Shown one piece after another: positions 23,337 through 30,462 of a stretch of DNA of 31,229 nucleotides. Position 1 is the first letter of the stretch. Every line of letters starts with the position of its first letter. The notes under the pieces were generated by a model. That model searched no databases, had not been told where the DNA came from, and saw only the letters and a list, made by a program, of their open reading frames with translations. The DNA is from a virus. Where the stretch lies: the IMG/VR virus record IMGVR_UViG_3300032116_000893, positions 1 to 31,229 of that record; one strand, given 5' to 3'. The translations under genes and the position numbers were made by a program.

Positions 23337-24266
23337 ATGGCTAAGAAAAAACAAACACAAGAAGAAGCTACTATACCTGTAGAACAGGTCGTAGAAGCAA
23401 TTCAAGAAATTCAAGAACAAGACGCTCCTGCAGCGCCTGCTCAAAATCAAGTACAAGTCAATGTAGACTTCTTAAAAACTACCCGTGTACACATAGCTAT
23501 GCCATGCTATGGTGGTATGTTAACAGAGTCTACATTTATGAGTTTCATCAAATGGGCTAATACCGCACGTCAATTAGGAATTGATTGGACATTGGAAACA
23601 ATGGTCAATGAAAGTCTAATCAGCCGCGCACGTAACACACTAACTGCTAAATTTCTAGACCAAGCAGAATCAACACACTTATTCTTTGTTGATGCTGATA
23701 TTGGTTGGGAGCCATGGCATCTATTGGTATTGTTAAACCGTGACAAAGACGTTATTGGTGGACTTTATCCCATGAAGACTATGCCAATCAAGTGGGTAGT
23801 TAATGGATTTGAGGGTGCTGAAGAAGGTCCAGATGGACTACAAGAAGTTAGTAAAGCAGGTACGGGTTTCTTACTAATGAAGAAGCATGTATTTGAAAAG
23901 CTTAATGTTCACCCTGCAGTCAAGCAGTACAAGAACGATATCGGACTTGATCCAAAATATGATAAGTATCTAAAGACTTACTTTGATACCGCAGTTCGTC
24001 AAAATCGTTACTACAGCGAGGATTGGACTTTCTGTGAAAACTGGCGTGATCTAGGTGGTAAAGTTTACGTTGACAAACGTGTTCTACTACGTCACAGTGG
24101 TGCATATGTATTCTGTATGGAAAATCAACAGCACTTGTTGAACACAATTGGACCTATGTATGTACAAGAGCAGCAAGCACAAGCAGCACAACAAGCTGCC
24201 CAACAAGCAGCTCCAGTAGATGTTGGTCAACCTAAAACTGCAAAGAAAAGTAAAAAGACAGCATAA
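23337..24266 (+). CDS. GT-A fold glycosyltransferase
   Basis: A 309-aa predicted cytoplasmic sugar transferase. After a charged, Gln/Glu-rich N-terminus (1-45), RVHIAMPCYGG (50-60) begins the Rossmann-like half. SLISRARNTL (93-102), HLFFVDADIGW with the metal-binding DAD at 119-121, and VIGGLYPMK (139-147) follow. YSEDWTFCENW with ED at 228-229 likely supplies the catalytic base. A Gln/Ala-rich tail (about 264-295) and a basic end close the protein. The donor and acceptor are unknown; phage glycosyltransferases modify phage DNA bases, virion proteins or host surface sugars. A GAGGAT Shine-Dalgarno precedes the ATG and a terminator follows it. Confidence 0.85.
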   Translation: MAKKKQTQEEATIPVEQVVEAIQEIQEQDAPAAPAQNQVQVNVDFLKTTRVHIAMPCYGGMLTESTFMSFIKWANTARQLGIDWTLETMVNESLISRARNTLTAKFLDQAESTHLFFVDADIGWEPWHLLVLLNRDKDVIGGLYPMKTMPIKWVVNGFEGAEEGPDGLQEVSKAGTGFLLMKKHVFEKLNVHPAVKQYKNDIGLDPKYDKYLKTYFDTAVRQNRYYSEDWTFCENWRDLGGKVYVDKRVLLRHSGAYVFCMENQQHLLNTIGPMYVQEQQAQAAQQAAQQAAPVDVGQPKTAKKSKKTA

Positions 24267-24289
24267 ATTACACTGTCATTAAACACCAA

Positions 24290-24323
24290 GGGCTATAGCA
24301 GAACTCTGTTATAGCCCTTTTTT
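24290..24323 (+). terminator. Rho-independent terminator
   Basis: GGGCTATAGCAGA (24290-24302) pairs with TCTGTTATAGCCC (24305-24317), with one G-U and the top of the stem opened into a loop, followed by T24318-24323. It ends the block containing the nucleotidyltransferase cluster and glycosyltransferase. Its T-run abuts a late promoter. Confidence 0.95.
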
Positions 24324-24331
24324 GATAAATA
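24324..24331 (+). promoter_or_regulatory. T4-type late promoter core GATAAATA
   Basis: GATAAATACTG starts at the base after the terminator T-run and ends only 4 bases before the ATG at 24336. With T4 spacing, transcription would start on or one base past that ATG, which is in tension with using it as start (see the gene entry). Confidence 0.72.
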
Positions 24332-24335
24332 CTGT

Positions 24336-25550
24336 ATGAACCTCAAGGAACTAGCTAGTTTTAAACTGCATGATGCAGTGTTTTTTCATGACCAATTAAA
24401 TCAAAAGATTTTTTTGGGGGATAAGATGCGCCCTGAAGTAAAAAATCAACTACTAATAATAGCAGAAGATTTTATAGATCATTTAGGGATTCCTCATTTA
24501 GAGATAGAAGATGTTACACTGTCTGGCTCAAATGCAGCGTATACATATACCAAACATAGTGATATAGACTTACATATTTTAGTAGATATGAGTAAATTAA
24601 ATGACGATCTAATTTATAGAGAATTATTTGATGCCAAAAAAACAATTTATAATGACACACATAATATAAAAATTGGCGGGTATGACGTTGAATTATATGT
24701 TCAGGACTCAAATCAACCAGTAGTTAGCTTAGGTGAATATTCTGTAGTCAATGATAATTGGCTACGACTACCTAAAAAGCATCGTAGTAATTTAGATCAA
24801 TCAGCAACCAAATTAAAATTTAATAAATTAGCTCATTTAGCAGAATTAGCAGTAAAGCATGAGGATGAAAAAAGAATAAAAACTCTGCTTAAAACAATTA
24901 AGAAATATAGACAAGCTGGACTTGACATACATGGTGAATTTGGGCCTGAAAATCTAGCGTTTAAAGCATTAAGATCAAAGGGTATCATTGGAAAATTATA
25001 TGATAAGCTTAATCAACTGCACAGCGAGAAATTAAGTTTACCTGAGAATAATACTTACATTACTGACGAAGATTATGATCCAAATGGGCCTCCACCAGGA
25101 CCAGAGTTTAAGCCTACAATGCCAAAGGGCACTGTTAAAGTAGACGTAAGTGATGTGTACGATTGGTATAAGTTAGGTCAACATATTAGCAATCTTGATG
25201 GATTAGGTAAGCATGACTTCGGTAAAGGTCCACCTAGCACTATTTTTTCATTTGGTAGTGAAGAAGCGGAACACAAGTATATAAAGAATTTAGAAAAGAC
25301 TGGATTGACCACAACGGACATTGATCCAGTTGATCCTAATCAACCTAAGGGTATGAAACGTCAGAAAACTGACCCAACATACAATGTAAATGAAGTTAGT
25401 GGATATATTCCCAGCAAAAAAGAAAAGAACGACCCTAGATTTAAAACAGCCTTAACTGTGGATATTACTCCTAATAGTATTAAGGACAATGCTAGGAAAT
25501 TAGGAAGTAAAGTAAGTAGGGCAGGCATACCTCCCCTTTTAAGACCATAA
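24336..25550 (+). CDS. Pol-beta superfamily nucleotidyltransferase with C-terminal module
   Basis: A 404-aa protein. The nucleotidyltransferase core has SGSNAAYTYTKHSDIDLHIL at 63-82, with metal ligands D76 and D78, and YDVELYVQD at 116-124 with E119 as the third acid. A helical middle part (about 135-240) follows. The C-terminal part contains VSDVYDWYKLGQHISNL, GKGPPSTIFSFGSEEAE, and a terminal RAGIPPLLRP, a module I recall on several marine phage proteins. The start is uncertain: the ATG at 24336 is almost on the promoter; the ATG at 24426 (Met31) has GGGGGA 5 bases upstream. I keep 24336 because LNQKIFLGDKMRPEV looks like conserved family sequence. Substrate unknown. Confidence 0.8.
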   Translation: MNLKELASFKLHDAVFFHDQLNQKIFLGDKMRPEVKNQLLIIAEDFIDHLGIPHLEIEDVTLSGSNAAYTYTKHSDIDLHILVDMSKLNDDLIYRELFDAKKTIYNDTHNIKIGGYDVELYVQDSNQPVVSLGEYSVVNDNWLRLPKKHRSNLDQSATKLKFNKLAHLAELAVKHEDEKRIKTLLKTIKKYRQAGLDIHGEFGPENLAFKALRSKGIIGKLYDKLNQLHSEKLSLPENNTYITDEDYDPNGPPPGPEFKPTMPKGTVKVDVSDVYDWYKLGQHISNLDGLGKHDFGKGPPSTIFSFGSEEAEHKYIKNLEKTGLTTTDIDPVDPNQPKGMKRQKTDPTYNVNEVSGYIPSKKEKNDPRFKTALTVDITPNSIKDNARKLGSKVSRAGIPPLLRP

Positions 25551-25568
25551 TAATTATAAGGAACGATT

Positions 25569-26756
25569 ATGAGTAACATAATAACATCAGGAACAACATT
25601 TCAAAATGATTTGGATGCAGCAAATATTGCAGCTGCCACATCTCGCCAACAAGCAAATATTGCGACTGTAGCAGCACAAAGTGCTAATGCTTCTGCAAGT
25701 TTAGCTGGATCATTCGCACTTGCTGCTAATAGATCAGCAATTCAAGCTGGTAACTCAGCATCACTAGCTGCAGTTTACGCTAATACAGCTAGAACTGCAA
25801 ATACTATACAGCTAACAAGTGTTACTAATTCTCCTGCAGGAAGTAACGGATGGGTACAATTTAGGTCTGGTAATGTATTTAGCGGAAGCAGTACTTTTAC
25901 TTTTAATGCAAATACAAATGTATTAAGTGTACAGGGAAATGTTAACGCTACTAGTTTATTAACTACAGGAAATGCAGTCTTAAATTCAGTTACGATGGCT
26001 ACTTCAAATACATCAGGTATATTAAGAGCAGGTACATTGAGTACAACAGGAAATGTAATTGGGGTTGGGGCAAGTTTTTCAACGTTAAGCGTTTCAGGAG
26101 CAATAACAGGAAATGCATTAATAGGTTTTGCTAATATTAATAGCCCTACATTTACAGGAACTCCTTTAGCTCCAACTGCAGGATCAGGTACTAACAATAC
26201 TCAAATAGCTACAACTGCATTTGTTTCTCAGGCTATTGCGAATCTTACAGGAATAGTTGGTAGTTTTTCAATCACTGGAAATATAAACACATCTAATAAT
26301 GTTATAGCATCTGGTGTACTAACATCAGTAGGTAATGTTACTGGTGGTAATTTACGAACAACTGGTATTGTAACTGCTACAGGTAACATCACTACCGCAG
26401 GTAATTTAACTGTGGGAGGTACTGTCCAAAGTGCAGGAAACGTAACTGTCGCAAGATTGATATCAAATGGAAATATTTCAGGTTCAAATATGATTGCAAA
26501 TGGCAGTGTAACTATTTTTGGAAATGTATCCACTTTTGGAAATATTTTAGCAACAGGTATAACATCAAACAATGTCAATATGACAAATTCTAACGTTACA
26601 AATACGTTAAGTGTCGCAGGCGGAATAAAACAAAATCAATTTACAAAATTGGGTAGTTCAGCAGGACAACCTGGTCAAATAGTTTGGGATACAAACTACA
26701 TTTATGTTTGTACTGCAACAAATGTTTGGAAGCGTGTAGCATTAACATCATTTTAA
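25569..26756 (+). CDS. Tail-fibre-like protein
   Basis: A 395-aa fibre protein. The N-terminal ~75 residues are alanine-rich and helical (NIAAATSRQQANIATVAAQS), probably a trimeric coiled coil. Then comes a module with WVQF...FSGSSTFTFNANT...LSVQGN (about 95-125) shared with the next two genes. SPTFTGTPLAPT...TQIATTAFV (about 198-220) is the phage tail-fibre repeat family (Phage_fiber_2). SxTGNI-type repeats follow, and the end YIYVCTATNVWKRVALTSF is shared with the 7341 protein. An AAGGA Shine-Dalgarno precedes the ATG. Role: host adsorption or fibre assembly. Confidence 0.85.
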   Translation: MSNIITSGTTFQNDLDAANIAAATSRQQANIATVAAQSANASASLAGSFALAANRSAIQAGNSASLAAVYANTARTANTIQLTSVTNSPAGSNGWVQFRSGNVFSGSSTFTFNANTNVLSVQGNVNATSLLTTGNAVLNSVTMATSNTSGILRAGTLSTTGNVIGVGASFSTLSVSGAITGNALIGFANINSPTFTGTPLAPTAGSGTNNTQIATTAFVSQAIANLTGIVGSFSITGNINTSNNVIASGVLTSVGNVTGGNLRTTGIVTATGNITTAGNLTVGGTVQSAGNVTVARLISNGNISGSNMIANGSVTIFGNVSTFGNILATGITSNNVNMTNSNVTNTLSVAGGIKQNQFTKLGSSAGQPGQIVWDTNYIYVCTATNVWKRVALTSF

Positions 26757-26766
26757 TTAGTTAATT

Positions 26767-28119
26767 ATGTCAACAACAGCAAATACAGCAGCAAATATCG
26801 CAACTACCGCAGCAAACGTAGCCGTGCAGGCAGCAAACGTTGCGCAGACGGCAGCATCACAAGCGGCGGTTTCTGCTAGCAGAGGTTCAAATGTTACTAA
26901 CATAACAGTTATAAATCCTAATGCTGCAGGTATTCCAGGATCATTGCAATTTGCAAGCACCTCAAATCAATTATCAGCTAGTCGTAATTTAGTGTTTGAT
27001 CAGAATACTAGTAATTTAGAATTGCAAGGTAATTTAAAAATTAGGCAGGCACTTGAGGCACAAACTATTCAATTGCAAAGTGCTATCGCAAATGGAAACA
27101 TTCAAGCAGAAACTTTAATAGCATCAGGTATTAGATCACTGGCAAATCTGCAGGTAGCAAATAGGGTTACAGCTAACGTTGTTTCTGCTAATACTTTTGT
27201 TGGTGATGGTAGTAATTTAACTGGAATACTGAAACAAAACAATGCTACGTTGACAGGAAACGTTTCAATTCCAAATGTTAGTGTAAGCGGCCCTCTTTTT
27301 GCTCCAGTGCCCTTAAAATTACTGGTAGATCAACTTGCCTTAAAGGCAAATATTAATAGTCCTAACTTTACTGGTAATCCAACAGCACCTACATTAACAA
27401 ATGTTTCTAGTTCAAGTAATTCAATCGCTACAACAGCATTTGTACAATTAGTAGCAAATACTAAGGCTAATTTATCTAACGTTACACTAACAAATGTGAG
27501 TTTAGTTGGTAACGTCTTTGCACCTACTCAATTTGCAAATACAAGCAATACTACAGTAGCGACTACAAAGTTTGTACAAGATCAGAAGATTAATTTAAAT
27601 TTATCAGGATTACCCACTGCACCAATTCCAAATGCAAACGCAGCAGCTAATCAAATCGCTACTGTTAGTTTTGCACGTAGTTCGGGTGCGCCGAGTATTA
27701 TATTGAGCAGAAGAACAGGAACAGATGTTAATTTTTCAGTGGGTAGTTGGGTTACTATACCATTTGATACATTAGATAGAAATATTGCCGGTGCAATCAT
27801 TATTGGGAACAACTTTGATTTACTTGCAGGCACTTATGTTTACACCATAACAATACCTGTACATTGCATAGGTTCTGATACTATCAATAGTTTTTACACA
27901 CGATTCTTAAATGTTGATACAGGATTTGCCCTACAAAGTATCTCTGCGACTTCTATTGGTGATTGGTCTACTGCAACTATAACTGGCACAGGACAATTTA
28001 CATTATCCGGAACTACAACTATTGCATTACAAGGATTGCAAGGGGATAGTCCTACTGCAAGAATTGATGGTTTTGCTGGATATCAGTCAGGCGTGATACA
28101 ATTTTGGAAAATAGCATAA
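26767..28119 (+). CDS. Tail-fibre-like protein with C-terminal jelly-roll-like head
   Basis: A 450-aa fibre protein. The N-terminus (1-40) is an Ala/Thr coiled coil (TAANIATTAANVAVQAANVA). The G-x-LQF...LEL-x-GN module occupies about 58-92. Three degenerate copies of the tail-fibre repeat follow (SPNFTGNPTAPT...IATTAFV near 200-227, then TVATTKFV and QIATVSFA). The last ~140 residues differ: SRRTGTDVNFSVGSWVTIPF, LLAGTYVYTITIPV and FAGYQSGVIQFWKIA look like a C1q/TNF-like jelly roll, a common trimeric receptor-binding tip. No clear Shine-Dalgarno is seen; the start is 10 bases after the previous stop. Confidence 0.85.
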   Translation: MSTTANTAANIATTAANVAVQAANVAQTAASQAAVSASRGSNVTNITVINPNAAGIPGSLQFASTSNQLSASRNLVFDQNTSNLELQGNLKIRQALEAQTIQLQSAIANGNIQAETLIASGIRSLANLQVANRVTANVVSANTFVGDGSNLTGILKQNNATLTGNVSIPNVSVSGPLFAPVPLKLLVDQLALKANINSPNFTGNPTAPTLTNVSSSSNSIATTAFVQLVANTKANLSNVTLTNVSLVGNVFAPTQFANTSNTTVATTKFVQDQKINLNLSGLPTAPIPNANAAANQIATVSFARSSGAPSIILSRRTGTDVNFSVGSWVTIPFDTLDRNIAGAIIIGNNFDLLAGTYVYTITIPVHCIGSDTINSFYTRFLNVDTGFALQSISATSIGDWSTATITGTGQFTLSGTTTIALQGLQGDSPTARIDGFAGYQSGVIQFWKIA

Positions 28120-28140
28120 GAAGAATAATAAGGAAATAAA

Positions 28141-30204
28141 ATGGCAACAAAACCAAGTCCGTATACATTTATAAACGACACAGAAGGATTAGGCAATACA
28201 GCCAACGTGGTTTATACGCAACAAAATGCAAACAATACCAATACGCTTGTTGCCACTTATACACAAAATAATTTAGATAACAATCCACAGTTACAAATAT
28301 TAAACAGTGCTGGTGGTGCAAACGGTCAACTTCAATTTAACAATGCTCGTGGTTTTGGTGGCAGCAGTAATTTAACATATACTGAATCAACTTCACGTTT
28401 ACAACTACGTGGTAATTTATATGTTACTGGCAATCTATTTGCAAACATACAAACTAACTTAAACAATTTTCATTTAACTGGTGGTGCTAACGGACAAGTG
28501 CTTACAACAGATGGCACAGGAAATGTAACATGGATAGATCCAGATCCTAATGTTTCAGGTTCATTGTATAATGGTAATAGTAATGTTATAGTACATTCTA
28601 ATGGAAACATAACTTTTAGCAGTAATGGTGTTGCTAACGTAGTTACAATATCCAGTACACAAGTTAATTTAGGAAATGTATCAAAACTAAAAATAAGTGG
28701 TGGTAATGCAACAAATTATCTGACTACTGATGGTACAGGGAACTTATACTGGGCAGATGATGTTCCTATATACATAGGCAATTCTGAACCTAACTTACCA
28801 ATTGGTCACTTATGGTTTGATAGTGATGAAGGTCGTGCATACATCAACTACGATGGCAACAGTTGGGTAGACTTAAGTCCAGCAGTAATGCCTAACCCTG
28901 ACATGTTTGCTAACACAATTACTTTCCCTGATGGTAGTGTGCAAACTACCGCAGGTGGAGGTGGGCCAGGTAGTTATGGTAATAGTAATGTTGCTGCTTA
29001 CTTACCTACATATACAGGTAACGTAGGAGCCAATTTTGTAAATGTATCAAACACAACATACACATACAATATAAGTGCAACAGGATTAGCGTCATTGACT
29101 ACAGTAAGTGCAAGTGGAAATATCACTGGTGCTAATTTTATAGGTAATGGTCAAGCGTTAACCGGTTTAGCTGGAGCTAATGTCACCGGCACCGTAGCTA
29201 ATTCAACAAGAGCAGCAACAGTTACAACCAACGCTCAACCAAATATAACAAGTGTCGGTACATTAACTAGTTTAAGTGTAACTGGTAATGTAAATGCTTC
29301 AGCTAATATGCATGCCGCATTTTTTAAAGGTAATGGTAGTCAATTAACAGGAATAGCAACAGCTACAGCAGGAACGGTAACAACAAATGCTCAGCCTAAT
29401 ATTACAAGCACTGGTACTTTAACCAATCTAAGTGTAAGTGGAAATATAACTGCTAATGGCAATTTAATAATCAATTCAACTACTGATTCAACTGGTCCAA
29501 CATCAGGTTCAATACATACTGCTGGTGGTATTGGAGCACAAGGTAATATTGTAGGTAACAATCATTTATATATAGGACCAGGTGCAAGTTTAACTGCATT
29601 CGTTAACCCAGTATTCATCGGTAAACAAGTTGGTGAAGAATACATTCAATCCGCTATGGTTAATGCAAGTGATACTGGTTCAAGTGACTGGGTAGCGTAT
29701 GGTGATAACGGTACTGAATCAGGTGGATGGAGTGATTTTGGATTCACAAGTTCTGCATTTGATGACCCTGCATATACTGTCACAGGACCTAACGATGGTT
29801 ACTTCTTTGTTCAAGCACAAGCAGGAAGTTACGGTGGCAATTTAGTTATAGCCACTGGGGATAATGGAACAATCAATGATATAATCTTTGCTACAGGTGG
29901 ATTCCAAACAGCTAATATATTTGGTAGAATTAATCATGCTTTACAAACTTTTCAAATCTCAGCTAATACAAACTCATCAAATACTACTACAGGTGCATTA
30001 ACTATTGCAGGTGGAGTAGGCATTGGTGGAAATATACATATAGGTGGATTGACTTTTGTAAAATCATATACGGCATCAAATCTTACAGCAATAACAGGTT
30101 CGGTAGGTGCAGTAGCTTCAGTAAGTGACCAAAGCGGAAAATTAGCGTTTTGGGACACATCTAACTCACGTTGGAGTTACGTGTTTGACAACAGCGCGGT
30201 ATAA
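28141..30204 (+). CDS. Long tail-fibre-like protein, multi-module
   Basis: A 687-aa fibre protein. It opens with TKPSPYTFINDTEGLGNTAN, then the shared GQLQF...LQLRGN module (about 62-93). A LTTDGTGNVTW-type motif occurs twice (GQVLTTDGTGNVTWID and NYLTTDGTGNLYWAD). IGHLWFDSDEGRAYINYDG (about 222-240) is a short beta module. Two TNAQPNIT...GTLT-LSV repeats follow (29143-29452). TAGGIGAQGN and TIAGGVGIGGN flank a globular segment with SSDWVAYGDNGTESGGW and NDGYFFVQAQAG. A strong AAGGAAATAAA Shine-Dalgarno precedes the ATG. The modular make-up suggests recombination among fibre genes. Confidence 0.85.
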   Translation: MATKPSPYTFINDTEGLGNTANVVYTQQNANNTNTLVATYTQNNLDNNPQLQILNSAGGANGQLQFNNARGFGGSSNLTYTESTSRLQLRGNLYVTGNLFANIQTNLNNFHLTGGANGQVLTTDGTGNVTWIDPDPNVSGSLYNGNSNVIVHSNGNITFSSNGVANVVTISSTQVNLGNVSKLKISGGNATNYLTTDGTGNLYWADDVPIYIGNSEPNLPIGHLWFDSDEGRAYINYDGNSWVDLSPAVMPNPDMFANTITFPDGSVQTTAGGGGPGSYGNSNVAAYLPTYTGNVGANFVNVSNTTYTYNISATGLASLTTVSASGNITGANFIGNGQALTGLAGANVTGTVANSTRAATVTTNAQPNITSVGTLTSLSVTGNVNASANMHAAFFKGNGSQLTGIATATAGTVTTNAQPNITSTGTLTNLSVSGNITANGNLIINSTTDSTGPTSGSIHTAGGIGAQGNIVGNNHLYIGPGASLTAFVNPVFIGKQVGEEYIQSAMVNASDTGSSDWVAYGDNGTESGGWSDFGFTSSAFDDPAYTVTGPNDGYFFVQAQAGSYGGNLVIATGDNGTINDIIFATGGFQTANIFGRINHALQTFQISANTNSSNTTTGALTIAGGVGIGGNIHIGGLTFVKSYTASNLTAITGSVGAVASVSDQSGKLAFWDTSNSRWSYVFDNSAV
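29143..29452 (+). repeat. Two degenerate direct repeats within a fibre gene
   Basis: The unit encoding GNGQALTG...TTNAQPNITSVGTLTSLSVTGN recurs as GNGSQLTG...TTNAQPNITSTGTLTNLSVSGN. The TTNAQPNIT parts are 156 bases (52 codons) apart. A weaker relative (SNSQPNITTVGNLGNLSV) is in the 2422 gene. Confidence 0.75.
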
Positions 30205-30211
30205 GGGTTAC

Positions 30212-30219
30212 GATAAATA
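30212..30219 (+). promoter_or_regulatory. T4-type late promoter core GATAAATA
   Basis: GATAAATAT 17 bases before the ATG of the 70-aa gene, following the stop of the long fibre gene by 7 bases. An AAGG Shine-Dalgarno lies between it and the ATG. Confidence 0.75.
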
Positions 30220-30236
30220 TAAAATAAGGTACACAA

Positions 30237-30449
30237 ATGGCACTACAATTTCCGCAAAATCCAACAGTTGGTCAAATATTTACAGGGGACAATACAGTTA
30301 CCTATGTCTATACTGGTGATCGTTGGAGTTCCGCATTAGCTATGTATTTAGGTGCATATGAATTTGCCTACGAAGGTGGAAATGCTTACGCAGTGTATAA
30401 TCCATTACTAGATTTAATAATAGACGGCGGCGACGCTACAGGTAGTTAA
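30237..30449 (+). CDS. Small fibre-associated protein
   Basis: A 70-aa protein. LQFPQNPTVGQIFTGDNTVT followed by YVYTGDRWSSA fits a short beta module (FPxxPxxGQxYxxxxxxYxYxGxxW) often found at the start or end of phage fibre proteins. Here it is a separate small gene behind a late promoter. The end is acidic and Gly-rich (IIDGGDATGS). It may be an attachment or chaperone piece for the neighbouring fibres; this is inference. Confidence 0.75.
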   Translation: MALQFPQNPTVGQIFTGDNTVTYVYTGDRWSSALAMYLGAYEFAYEGGNAYAVYNPLLDLIIDGGDATGS

Positions 30450-30462
30450 CAGGAAAAATAAA

